This document shows, piece by piece, positions 1-6,915 of a stretch of 14,725 nucleotides of DNA (position 1 is its first letter; each line of letters begins with the position of its first letter). Source of the stretch: Phycisphaerales bacterium UBA7800. GTDB lineage: Bacteria > Planctomycetota > Phycisphaerae > Phycisphaerales > Phycisphaeraceae. Below the pieces are notes generated by a model. That model searched no databases. It was not told where the DNA came from and saw nothing but the letters and a program-made list of their open reading frames with translations. The stretch lies in assembly GCA_002480565.1 (NCBI GenBank), contig DLCK01000090.1, forward strand, positions 1 through 14,725, read 5' to 3'. The position numbers and the translations under genes are program-made.

Positions 1-272
1 AAACCTTCAGTTCACGGCATTGCCTTCTGGGGGACGCGATCCAGCGGCGAAACGCTGGCAGGGTTTGGGATAGCATCCCAACTTAAATTTCCGACAATCA
101 TTTAGCTGCAACAAAAGTGACAACATTAAAGACTCGCTCCGTCCTCGCGAGGGGGTCCGGGGGGCGAAGCTCCCTGGCAAGCATAACCCAAAGTCACAAC
201 TACCCAACAGCCCATCACTGCTAATGGATATTCAAATTTGATACTGGGGTATCTTGACCGTTGTATTACTGA
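1..272. other. Intergenic stretch with hairpins, no convincing gene
   Basis: No reading frame here looks like a gene. Two perfect hairpins lie close together. The first is CCAGCG at 41-46 pairing with CGCTGG at 53-58 across the loop GCGAAA. The second is TTGGGAT at 65-71 pairing with ATCCCAA at 75-81 across a 3-nt loop. A G-rich motif, TCCGGGGGG, lies at 156-164 and belongs to the octamer family noted elsewhere in the window. GATAC (240-244) and GTATC (249-253) form a weak 5-bp hairpin just past the queF stop on the minus strand. It lacks a clear T-run, so I do not call it a terminator. Confidence 0.5.
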
Positions 273-659
273 TTAATCATGGCAATCACAATCGCCGTCA
301 CAGCAACCGCCCTGCTCGCCATAGGTCGCGGTGATGACACTGCGGATACCACCACGTCCCTTCCAGTCGGTGACGATTTCCATGAACTTGGGATCCATCA
401 CTTTGGCCAGGTCATCACAGATTTGATTGGTGACCGCTTCGTAGAAAATACCCTCATTACGAAAACTCTGCAGATACAGTTTCAGACTCTTAAGTTCAAC
501 GCACAGGTCCTTGGGGATAAAACGAACCGTCACGGTGCCAAAGTCGGGGTGGCCGGTCTTGGGGCAGGTACTGGTGAATTCTTCTGCGATATGCTCGATG
601 AGAAAATCACGGCCAGGAGCAGGTGTCGGGAAACATTCAAGGAGTTTGATATCGGGCAT
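273..659 (-). CDS. queF: NADPH-dependent 7-cyano-7-deazaguanine reductase (QueF)
   Basis: QueF reduces the nitrile of preQ0 to the aminomethyl group of preQ1 with two NADPH. This is a late cytosolic step before the queuosine precursor is inserted into tRNA. The 128-residue protein has the size of the short, single-domain QueF type. TCPKTGHPDFGTV (about 31-43) holds the expected nucleophile Cys32 and the acid Asp39. CVELKSLKLYLQSFRNEG (53-70) is the family signature, and its Glu55 fits the substrate-binding glutamate. The C-terminus ends in a Cys/Asp-rich tail (GGCCDGDCDC), which is not part of the usual core and might bind metal. The ATG at 657-659 has no strong Shine-Dalgarno. No other queuosine gene and no recognisable preQ1 riboswitch were seen; a repeat element at 708-791 lies just upstream. 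Confidence 0.95.
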   Translation of the reverse strand: MPDIKLLECFPTPAPGRDFLIEHIAEEFTSTCPKTGHPDFGTVTVRFIPKDLCVELKSLKLYLQSFRNEGIFYEAVTNQICDDLAKVMDPKFMEIVTDWKGRGGIRSVITATYGEQGGCCDGDCDCHD

Positions 660-707
660 GGTGTTGGCTTTCGGCTGAACTTGTCTTGTCGTTACGTTTT
701 TGTCTTT

Positions 708-791
708 ACCACAGAGTCACAGAGACACAGAGTTTAAGGCAATGAAAAAGTCAAACATTTGTCTTTCTCTAAGCCTCTGTGACTCTATGGT
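708..791. repeat. Inverted ACCACAGAG-type element, copy 1
   Basis: The left arm (708-732) begins ACCACAGAGTCACAGAG and continues as degenerate 8-bp units of the form NCACAGAG. The right arm (774-791) is the reverse complement of the first part, with about one mismatch in 17. The element sits between the divergent queF and gatC genes. Three similar elements occur in this window (2790-2873, 4145-4374, 8420-8515). A transcript could fold into a long hairpin, but there is no T-run, so a terminator role is not supported. Confidence 0.85.
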
Positions 792-907
792 GAATTCCCT
801 GTGTCGCGAATTGTACGAGCATTGCCCCAACGTATGCAACGGCAGGTGAAGCATGCCCCGATTCCTGATAGTCTATGCACTGAATTGACACAGGAGTAAA
901 TTGCATC

Positions 908-1216
908 ATGGCCAACCCCATTACCGATGCGGATGTCAGACACGTTGCCCAACTCAGTCGCCTGAAACTCAGCGATGAGCAGGTTGCTGAATACACCCAG
1001 CAGCTTGGACGTGTCCTTGGATATATTGACAAGCTCAGCGAATTGGATGTCGATGGCGTCGAGCCCATGGCACATGCGTTGGATATGTCCAATGTGCTGC
1101 GTGAAGACGAACCTGTCGACGGCATGCCCGTGGACAAAGCGTTAGCCAACGCACCAGCCAGTGATCCGCCCTACTTCAAAGTCCCCAAAGTCCTCGGCGA
1201 AGGCTCAGGCGCTTAA
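908..1216 (+). CDS. gatC: Asp-tRNA(Asn)/Glu-tRNA(Gln) amidotransferase subunit C
   Basis: GatC is the small subunit that wraps around GatA and GatB in the GatCAB complex. The complex converts misacylated Glu-tRNA(Gln) and/or Asp-tRNA(Asn) to the correct glutaminyl or asparaginyl form. The 102-residue length is typical. The N-terminal helix with DVRHVAQLSRLKLSDEQV (about 9-26), the mid-region GYIDKLSELDVDGVEPMAH, and LREDEP followed by ANAP all match the family. The ATG at 908 has CAGGAG about 11 nt upstream. gatA follows on the same strand after 111 bp; gatB is not in the window, so it must lie elsewhere in this genome. The TAA stop at 1214-1216 directly abuts a C/G-rich tandem repeat. Confidence 0.95.
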   Translation: MANPITDADVRHVAQLSRLKLSDEQVAEYTQQLGRVLGYIDKLSELDVDGVEPMAHALDMSNVLREDEPVDGMPVDKALANAPASDPPYFKVPKVLGEGSGA

Positions 1217-1243
1217 CCCCCGGAAGCCCCGGAACCCCCGGAA
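1217..1243. repeat. Tandem CCCCCGGAA repeat between gatC and gatA
   Basis: Three near-identical units, CCCCCGGAA (1217-1225), CCCCGGAA (1227-1234) and CCCCCGGAA (1235-1243), start on the base after the gatC stop. Read on the minus strand they are TTCCGGGGG units. The same core, TCCGGGGG, recurs at 156-164, 11275-11292 and 12096-12122. The G-rich strand could form unusual DNA or RNA structure. Confidence 0.8.
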
Positions 1244-1327
1244 GTGGCAGTTGGTTTACCGTGGTATCACATTGCCTCAGATCGAACAGACTTTATTTTC
1301 AACACAATCCTGCATACGGACACTTTC

Positions 1328-2779
1328 ATGCAGCCTGAATTTCAAACACTTGTCGCAATCAAAAATGCCATCGCAGACAAAAAAGTCTCCGCGGTGGATG
1401 CAGCTACCTATTATCTTAATCGCATTGAACAGCATGACCAGAACATTCATGCGTTTAACGAACTCTATCGTGATTATGTCATGCAACGTGCTGCACAAGT
1501 CGATGCCGGACAAATCACCGGCAAGCTCGCAGGCGTCCCCATCGCCATCAAAGACAACCTCTGTACGCCCTACGGTCACACGACATGCTCCTCCAAAATG
1601 CTTGCCAACTTCAAAGCGCCATACATGGCTACCGCGGTGCAAAAGCTTGAAGACGAAGGTGCGATCATCATCGGGAAAACCAACCTCGATGAATTTGCAA
1701 TGGGCTCCTCCACCGAAAACTCCGCAATGGGCATGACCAAAAACCCATGGGACACCACCCGCGTCCCCGGCGGATCATCAGGCGGCTCGGCGGCGGCCAT
1801 GTCTGCGGACTTTGCAGCAGCAACACTCGGCTCAGACACCGGCGGTTCGATCCGTCAACCGGCTGCGCTTTGCGGTGTCTGTGGCCTTAAACCCACCTAT
1901 GGGAAAGTCAGCCGATTCGGACTCATTGCCTTTGCTTCAAGTCTCGATCAAATCGGACCGTTTACCCGAACGGTCGAAGATGCTGCCCTGCTTATGGACG
2001 TGATCTGCGGGCATGACGCAAAGGACTCAACATCTGCGAACCTGCCACCAGCGGATCACTCGCTGCAACTGCACAAGCCCATCGAAAACCTTCGCATCGG
2101 TATTGCCAAGCAGTACATGTCCGACTCCAACGAGCCGGCGGTGACCAAAGCTGTGGAGAATGCCATCGACGTGTACAAGTCCATGGGCGCGACGATTGTC
2201 GAAGTCGACCTGCCGCATACCGAGTACGGCATCCCCGTCTACTACATCGTGGCCACCGCCGAAGCATCGAGCAATCTGGCCCGCTATGACGGCGTGCATT
2301 ACGGACATCGCACGAAAAACCCAAGTGATCTGTACGATCTCTATGCAGCCAGTCGTGCTGAAGGTTTTGGTGATGAAGTCAAACGCCGCATCATGCTCGG
2401 TACCTATGCCCTGTGCAGCGGATACTACGATGCGTATTACAATCGCGCCCTTAAAGTCCGACGCTTGATTAAGCAGGACTTCGACAAAGCCTACGAGCAG
2501 TGTGACACCATCTTGTGCCCCACCACCACCGGCGTGGCATTTAAAGCAGGCGACAAAACCGACGATCCGTTGGCGATGTACCTCAATGACGTGTACACCG
2601 TCAACGCCAACCTCGCGGGTATCCCCGGCATCACCGTCCCCGGCGGACTCAGTGAGGAAGGCTTGCCCGTGTCCATCCAACTCTACGCCAATGCGTACGA
2701 AGACGCCAAGTTGCTGCGGATCGCACAGATGTTCCAGACAGCAACGGACTATCACATGCTAAGACCTGAACTTGGATAA
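1328..2779 (+). CDS. gatA: Asp-tRNA(Asn)/Glu-tRNA(Gln) amidotransferase subunit A
   Basis: GatA is the glutaminase subunit of GatCAB. It releases ammonia from glutamine, which is passed to GatB for amidation of the misacylated tRNA. The 483 residues match the normal family length. The amidase-signature Ser-cisSer-Lys triad is visible: Lys75 in VPIAIKDNLC, Ser150 in PGGSSGGSAAA, and nucleophile Ser174 in SDTGGSIRQPA. All three are offset by four residues from the well-known S. aureus numbering (79/154/178). I chose the ATG at 1328 (MQPEFQTL) over the GTG at 1244, because the extra 28 residues are encoded partly by the CCCCCGGAA repeat and do not resemble GatA. No good Shine-Dalgarno precedes either start. 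Co-transcription with gatC is likely. Confidence 0.96.
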   Translation: MQPEFQTLVAIKNAIADKKVSAVDAATYYLNRIEQHDQNIHAFNELYRDYVMQRAAQVDAGQITGKLAGVPIAIKDNLCTPYGHTTCSSKMLANFKAPYMATAVQKLEDEGAIIIGKTNLDEFAMGSSTENSAMGMTKNPWDTTRVPGGSSGGSAAAMSADFAAATLGSDTGGSIRQPAALCGVCGLKPTYGKVSRFGLIAFASSLDQIGPFTRTVEDAALLMDVICGHDAKDSTSANLPPADHSLQLHKPIENLRIGIAKQYMSDSNEPAVTKAVENAIDVYKSMGATIVEVDLPHTEYGIPVYYIVATAEASSNLARYDGVHYGHRTKNPSDLYDLYAASRAEGFGDEVKRRIMLGTYALCSGYYDAYYNRALKVRRLIKQDFDKAYEQCDTILCPTTTGVAFKAGDKTDDPLAMYLNDVYTVNANLAGIPGITVPGGLSEEGLPVSIQLYANAYEDAKLLRIAQMFQTATDYHMLRPELG

Positions 2780-2789
2780 ACATTTTTTA

Positions 2790-2873
2790 ACCACAGAGGC
2801 ACAAAGACAAAGAGCAGTAAAGACAAGAAAAAATCTCTGCATTGATTTCTCTGTGACTCTGTGTCTCTGTGGT
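2790..2873. repeat. Inverted ACCACAGAG-type element, copy 2
   Basis: The left arm (2790-2814) begins ACCACAGAGGCACAAAGAC. The right arm (2849-2873) ends in CTCTGTGTCTCTGTGGT, so the arms are imperfect inverted copies about 34 bp apart. The element begins 10 bp after the gatA stop and ends 41 bp before the ROK kinase start, filling most of that gap. It belongs to the same family as the elements at 708-791, 4145-4374 and 8420-8515. Confidence 0.85.
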
Positions 2874-2914
2874 AAAGACAACAAACTGACCGAAACACAA
2901 ACAGGAAAATAAAC

Positions 2915-3880
2915 ATGGCCAAGGAAGACAAATTATTTATCGGTGTGGACCTTGGGGGAACCAACATTCAAGCGGGGATCGTGAACCTGCGTGGTAAGGT
3001 CCTCGCCAAAGCCAAGAAGAAAACCAAAGCTGACAACGGCACAGAAAAGGTTGTCGACCGCATCTGTGATACCTGTCTTGATGCGATGGAAGAAGCTGGC
3101 TTGTCAATCAAAGACATCAGCGCCCTGGGGATCGGAGCCCCCGGTGCAACGGACTCTGAAAAAGGCGTGGTGATCGAAGCGGTGAACCTGCGGTGGAACA
3201 ATTACCCGCTGGCCAAGACGCTAAAGAACAAGCTCAACCTGCCCGTCGTTGTAGACAACGATGTGAATGTCGGGGCCTGGGGTGAATACCAGGTCGGCGC
3301 AGGCAAGAAGCAGGACAACATGATGGCGGTCTTCATCGGCACCGGGATCGGCGGCGGTTTGATCCTCAACGGCAACCTCTACCAAGGCACCTACGGAACC
3401 GCTGGTGAGATCGGCCATGTCGTCCTCCGCTCCGATGCCCCGCTGGGTCGCCGGACTCTGGAGAATCTTGCCAGTCGCAGCGCCATCGTCAACCTGATTA
3501 CCAATCTTGTCAAAGCCAACCATCCGAGCATCATCACCGACCTTTGCAACGGAGACCTGAGCAATATTCGGTCGAAAATGATTAAACAGGCGGTGGAAGA
3601 AAAAGATGATCTGGTTTGCCGAGTCGTCCAGGAAGCCTGTCATTATGTCGGTGTTGCTGCTGCGGGCATGGTAACCATGCTGAGTCTACCCTGCGTGGTA
3701 CTCGGTGGCGGACTCACTGAAGCATTGGGACCCAAGGTCATCGAATGGACACGTAAGTCGTTTGACGACACTGTTTTCCCCAGCAAACTCAAAAATTGCA
3801 AAATTGTCGAAGCCCAACTTGGCGATGATGCCGGACTCGTGGGTGCGGCATTATTGGCCGCCGATCGGCTCAAAGCTTAA
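2915..3880 (+). CDS. ROK-family sugar kinase (glucokinase-like) without zinc cysteines
   Basis: ROK proteins are actin-fold kinases or regulators. This one has no N-terminal DNA-binding domain, so a cytosolic sugar kinase, for example ATP-dependent glucokinase, is likely. The 321 residues fit. Visible motifs are the phosphate loop VDLGGTNI (11-18), GIGAPGATD (72-80), VDNDVNVGAWGE (113-124) with the probable catalytic Asp116, IGTGIGGGLI (141-150), GEIGH (164-168), and adenosine-motif glycines in VVLGGGLTEALGP (261-273). The classical zinc motif CxCGxxGCxE should follow GEIGH, but the segment 171-191 (SDAPLGRRTLENLASRSAI region) has no cysteines. ROK enzymes often depend on that zinc, so the fold must be stabilised differently. 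The ATG has AGGA 8 nt upstream. The substrate cannot be told from sequence. Confidence 0.88.
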   Translation: MAKEDKLFIGVDLGGTNIQAGIVNLRGKVLAKAKKKTKADNGTEKVVDRICDTCLDAMEEAGLSIKDISALGIGAPGATDSEKGVVIEAVNLRWNNYPLAKTLKNKLNLPVVVDNDVNVGAWGEYQVGAGKKQDNMMAVFIGTGIGGGLILNGNLYQGTYGTAGEIGHVVLRSDAPLGRRTLENLASRSAIVNLITNLVKANHPSIITDLCNGDLSNIRSKMIKQAVEEKDDLVCRVVQEACHYVGVAAAGMVTMLSLPCVVLGGGLTEALGPKVIEWTRKSFDDTVFPSKLKNCKIVEAQLGDDAGLVGAALLAADRLKA

Positions 3881-4038
3881 CAAGATTACCCGACTGGTCT
3901 TATTGCGCAGACGTCTGATAAAAATCACGAAAGTTGACTAATTATATCTTGATTAATCCGACGCAATTGACTAAAAAGTTGAAGTAAAACGTCTCGACTT
4001 ACCGATCAGACGTTTATAACCAAGCTTTCTCCCCTCCG

Positions 4039-4070
4039 CCCCGTTGTCACCTAGTGGCAGCGGGGTTTTT
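4039..4070 (+). terminator. Strong Rho-independent terminator
   Basis: CCCCGTTGTCAC (4039-4050) pairs along its full 12 bp, including two G-T wobbles, with GTGGCAGCGGGG (4054-4065). The loop is the 3-nt CTA and five T follow at once, then GTTTT. It reads on the plus strand, about 160 bp beyond the ROK kinase stop. It may end that transcript or a separate small RNA starting near 3984. Confidence 0.88.
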
Positions 4071-4144
4071 GTTTTCCCATCCAAAACAGTTATTTTTGCG
4101 TCTTGTGTTTTGGAAGACGATGCGGGTCAATCCAAGACAATCTT

Positions 4145-4374
4145 ACCGCTGAGGCGCAGAGGACTCAGAGTGAAGAGAGCGAAGAAAACAAACTTAATAC
4201 TGCGATATGAAACAAGCACCAGTCTGAGTTTGCGAAGACTCAAATGCCATCGATTCACAATGGTGGCAGACCAATATCCCATGCTTCACTCTTAATGTGC
4301 TCAGCAGTGGGCTTGATGAGACGACATCAAAAATTCTGACTCACTTACCTCTGAGTCCTCTGAGCCTCATCGGT
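4145..4374. repeat. Inverted ACCACAGAG-type element, copy 3, with a long spacer
   Basis: The left arm (4145-4170) begins ACCGCTGAGGCGCAGAGG. The right arm (4349-4374) is its reverse complement with about two mismatches in 26. Unlike the other copies (spacers of roughly 30-45 bp), these arms are 178 bp apart. Both arms end in a shared GGACTCAGAG unit, also present in the left arm of copy 4. Either something was inserted between the arms or the copy is an older, expanded one. Confidence 0.75.
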
Positions 4375-4388
4375 AAAATTGCCTTATC

Positions 4389-4787
4389 TCATCCTGCTGT
4401 GATCTTCACATGCACCTGTCGTGTCCGTGGCCCGTCGAACTCGCAGAAATAAATACCCTGCCAGGTACCCAGCACCAATCGACCGTCATCGATGATCACG
4501 GTGCAGCTTGAACCCATCATCGACGCTTTGACATGCGAAGCACTGTTGCCCTCAGCATGCCGGTAAAACGACTGACTCCAAGGCACCATCTGATCCAGTT
4601 GCAACAAGAAATCATGCACCACATCCGGATCAGCATTCTCGTTGATCGTCACCCCCGCAGTGGTGTGAGGCACGTAGACCATCACAGCCCCCTCTGTGAC
4701 CCCCGACTCGCGGACAAGGTTGCGTACCTGCGAAGTAATCTCGACCATCTGGTCCCGACTGTGTGTTTTGAGCGTAAACGTATGCAT
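4389..4787 (-). CDS. yjbQ: YjbQ/UPF0047 family protein
   Basis: This 132-residue protein is full length for the YjbQ/UPF0047 family, a small cytosolic beta-rich fold. E. coli YjbQ is reported to have weak (secondary) thiamine-phosphate synthase activity, but the physiological role is not settled. Visible signatures are YVPHTTAGVTINENADPDV (38-56) with its conserved histidine, FYRHAEGNSASHVKASMMG (about 74-92), and LVLGTWQGIYFCEFDGPR near the C-terminus. It is the last gene of a minus-strand operon: its ATG lies 18 bp after the stop of the duplicated-module membrane protein. No clear Shine-Dalgarno precedes it, so translation may be coupled. There is no thiamine gene and no TPP riboswitch in this window. 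Confidence 0.93.
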   Translation of the reverse strand: MHTFTLKTHSRDQMVEITSQVRNLVRESGVTEGAVMVYVPHTTAGVTINENADPDVVHDFLLQLDQMVPWSQSFYRHAEGNSASHVKASMMGSSCTVIIDDGRLVLGTWQGIYFCEFDGPRTRQVHVKITAG

Positions 4788-4805
4788 GGTGATTAGGATA
4801 GCAGA

Positions 4806-6029
4806 TCACTCAATGACAATCTTGCTACCAAATGTCTGATGGATTAGGTCTGCCCCCTCAAAGGGTTTTTCTATTCCAAGAAGTCCGTATGGGATGGAAA
4901 AACGCAAACTTTCTTTCATCTGCATGAAAATCAAACTCCCCAATCCATCTTTGTGTTCGTTGACAGTCATATTACCAAGTTGCTCCGGGAGAAAGCTGAT
5001 CCACATATCCACCTTGTCAACAGAATGGCCAATTATTACACGCTTGTCTGTAATGGCATAGACAGTCTTCAAATCCAATTGTCTGGTATCCCTGTCGCGG
5101 AAAATTTTCTGTAAGCCACTGTAAAACACGATTAGTCCGATACCTCCTAGTAACAACAATTTCGTCGCATCCATCCAATCTGATGACACTCCAGATATGA
5201 TCTGGAGAAAAAGGAAAAATAAGAATCCCGCTCCTATGACAATTTGTACGACACCTCCAATGCGTTTGGCAGGTGTCATCGGATGTACGTATGGATTTTC
5301 AGGAGCATGTGTCCAAACGAGCTGTTCATCAGGCAATAATTCAGCAAACAACCTGTGTTCAAGAGAACTGCTTTGATCGTCCACTGCAGAAACTGTATTC
5401 GAGACATACTGCTTGTCACCTGCACAAATCTGATCCCTCTGATGCATCTGTTGGCGTATCAGTGTTTCTAATTCACGTGGTACATCAAGATGCTCAATGA
5501 GTATATCCTGGTCAAAACGAATGCGTTCATTCATCACAGACGATGTCAGTTTTGCAGCTTCGACCTTGATATCAGGGTGACAACGTATGACCAATTTGCC
5601 GTTACCCTTACCAAATTCAACACGTTCGATGAGTTGAATTTGATGAAACTCAAGACGCTGAATATGACTTTGAAAATTCAAAACCAATATTTTCAAAACC
5701 TGCCTGGGAGTCACCAAGATTGCACACAATTCATGGGCTTTGCGTTCTGTAAACGGCGTACTAACCCAGTAAACGCTCCAAGCCAAAAACACGAACGCTA
5801 TAGCGTGAAACCAAACTTTCCCGTTATGAATCCGAAATGAAAGAAATAACAGGCCCCCTGCAATCCCCATGCAAATACAAACCAAGAAAAATGCCTTTAG
5901 ACAGCTAGCACGCCATTGATCGGAGGTCATGAAAACCGGTTCTTGGCACCACAAGATCGGCTCATCTTCATCCATCCATTTACGGATTCGTTTTTGTAAT
6001 CGTGAGGGTAAATCACTTACATGTTGCAC
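4806..6029 (-). CDS. Membrane protein with two tandem copies of a TM-hairpin plus PH-like module
   Basis: I do not recognise a named family, but the 407 residues form two copies of one module. Each begins with an acidic-W-P motif (DEPILWCQEP at 22-31; DEQLVWTHAPENP at 234-246), continues with two predicted membrane helices (about 44-66 and 73-90; 257-279 and 289-305), and ends in a soluble domain starting LCAILVTPRQV or TVYAITDKRVII. The second soluble domain matches the upstream gene at 6059-6679 almost motif for motif (YAxTDKR, RPEQL or LPEQL, DGxGSLIF). The YAxTDKR strand resembles bacterial PH-like (bPH/DUF304-type) membrane proteins; this is an inference from motif shape. I accept the GTG start at 6029 because the region before the first W aligns with the upstream paralogue. 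It lies 29 bp after that gene and 18 bp before yjbQ. Confidence 0.8.
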   Translation of the reverse strand: MQHVSDLPSRLQKRIRKWMDEDEPILWCQEPVFMTSDQWRASCLKAFFLVCICMGIAGGLLFLSFRIHNGKVWFHAIAFVFLAWSVYWVSTPFTERKAHELCAILVTPRQVLKILVLNFQSHIQRLEFHQIQLIERVEFGKGNGKLVIRCHPDIKVEAAKLTSSVMNERIRFDQDILIEHLDVPRELETLIRQQMHQRDQICAGDKQYVSNTVSAVDDQSSSLEHRLFAELLPDEQLVWTHAPENPYVHPMTPAKRIGGVVQIVIGAGFLFFLFLQIISGVSSDWMDATKLLLLGGIGLIVFYSGLQKIFRDRDTRQLDLKTVYAITDKRVIIGHSVDKVDMWISFLPEQLGNMTVNEHKDGLGSLIFMQMKESLRFSIPYGLLGIEKPFEGADLIHQTFGSKIVIE

Positions 6030-6058
6030 ATAAAATTCCGATCTGGTTACTACCCGCT

Positions 6059-6679
6059 CTATGAATTCAGATGCGATGCGACCATGCCTTCGACGAGGTC
6101 TTCGACAGCTTTGACTTGCTTGATGTGCAGAAAGCCTTTTGGAGTAATCGTGGTGTGGGTTCGACTGCGACTGCCGTGGCGGTGAACTGAACCTGCGGGT
6201 CGGTGACTGGTATGGGTGCTGGCGATGCGTTCAAAGATCAGACTGCCACTGCCATCAGCACGTTGTTCGCGGTCCATTTCGGTTAACTGCTCAGGGCGAT
6301 AGCTGGTGACTGTCATGGATTTGAACTTGCCAGCGATGATAATCGCACGTTTGTCGGTTAACGCATAGACCGTCTTGCCTGCTGCCCGCTTGGCCCAGAA
6401 TGGACTGCTGAGCATGCCCAGGCCGATGAGGACAAATGGGATTCCAAATGCTGCAAAGAGCAGACTCCCCTTCGATGCCATGAGCATCCAAAAGCAGCTA
6501 AAAGCCGTCCATGGAATCGCAAAGAGCATGATCGGCAGCGAACTCCTGGCCATGCGTGAGCCATCAGGTTGATCCAGCCAAAGCAGGGTCTCGCCCTTGT
6601 CTAATTCGTTCTCCAATATCTGCTGCAAACCAAAAGGCAACATCATCGGATTGGGTAATGGCAGGTCGGTACGGTTCAT
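6059..6679 (-). CDS. Membrane protein with one TM-hairpin plus PH-like module
   Basis: This 206-residue protein is a single-module paralogue of its neighbour at 4806-6029. It has the acidic-W-P start (KGETLLWLDQP, 28-38), two predicted membrane helices (about 47-68 and 72-92), then a soluble domain with TVYALTDKRAIII (103-115), YRPEQL (127-132) and ADGSGSLIFERI (141-152). Residues 153-178 are rich in His, Arg, Ser and Thr and look like a low-complexity insertion absent from the paralogue. The end, GFLHIKQVKAVEDLVEGM, aligns with GLLGIEKPFEGADLIHQTF of the second module next door. The start is the ATG at 6679 with GGAG 8 nt upstream; an adjacent TTG at 6682 is less likely. A good -10 box (TATACT on the minus strand, 6709-6714) lies just upstream without a clear -35. 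Function unknown. Confidence 0.8.
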   Translation of the reverse strand: MNRTDLPLPNPMMLPFGLQQILENELDKGETLLWLDQPDGSRMARSSLPIMLFAIPWTAFSCFWMLMASKGSLLFAAFGIPFVLIGLGMLSSPFWAKRAAGKTVYALTDKRAIIIAGKFKSMTVTSYRPEQLTEMDREQRADGSGSLIFERIASTHTSHRPAGSVHRHGSRSRTHTTITPKGFLHIKQVKAVEDLVEGMVASHLNS

Positions 6680-6773
6680 CAACTTATCTCCGTAAAATAA
6701 GGTGCCAGAGTATAAAGAGATTTACCTGATTCGACTATGCGATTGCATGCAGGTACGGACATGTGTCTTGCAA

Positions 6774-6847
6774 TAGCTGCGACACTGCGTGTCGCTGAAG
6801 TGTTATCACGATTGCGCAAGCGTCAGCGACACGCAGTGTCGCAGCTA
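6774..6847. repeat. Perfect 25-bp inverted repeat with self-palindromic arms
   Basis: Bases 6774-6798 are exactly complementary to 6823-6847, with a 24-bp spacer. Each arm is itself a small palindrome, GCGACAC, three bases, GTGTCGC (6779-6795 on the left), so it can form one long stem or two small hairpins. The spacer holds a TTGCGCAA palindrome. There is no T-run on either side, so it is not a classical intrinsic terminator. It lies between the nfnB stop and the membrane-module operon. The layout resembles paired REP/BIME-type extragenic palindromes. Confidence 0.9.
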
Positions 6848-6915
6848 AATTGAAATCAACGCACGCAGCACGCAGCTGTTGGTTTCAGATCACTGTCAAT
6901 GGGTGATCTTGATAA

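Larger units (their letters stand above)
3881..4388. other. 508-bp gene-free interval with terminator, hairpin and repeat element
   Basis: No convincing coding frame lies here. TTGACTAA occurs twice as a direct repeat, at 3934-3941 and 3967-3974, 33 bp apart. ACGTCTGAT (3911-3919) is perfectly complementary to ATCAGACGT (4005-4013). AAACGTCT (3987-3994) also pairs perfectly with AGACGTTT (4008-4015), so the two pairings compete for the same bases. A strong terminator follows at 4039-4070, then inverted repeat copy 3 at 4145-4374. The 178 bp inside that copy holds nothing I recognise. Confidence 0.7.

Noticed and set aside
7..207. 66-codon minus-strand frame at the window start
   Set aside because: It crosses the G-rich repeat and two hairpins and has no start context or family features. 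I treat it as repeat sequence.
279..737. 152-codon plus-strand frame over queF
   Set aside because: It is antisense to a clear full-length QueF, and its translation runs into the inverted repeat at its end. It has no family features.
660..760. preQ1 riboswitch upstream of queF
   Set aside because: I found no conserved preQ1 pseudoknot core. The segment is mainly the ACCACAGAG element.
1244..1327. GTG-started 28-residue extension of GatA
   Set aside because: The extension starts at the edge of the CCCCCGGAA repeat and does not resemble GatA. The ATG at 1328 gives the normal length and catalytic numbering.
2027..2755. 242-codon minus-strand frame over gatA
   Set aside because: The long antisense frame follows from the codon bias of gatA. 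GatA has all catalytic residues on the plus strand.
6774..6847. Intrinsic terminator of nfnB
   Set aside because: The stem is perfect, but neither strand has the T-run an intrinsic terminator needs.
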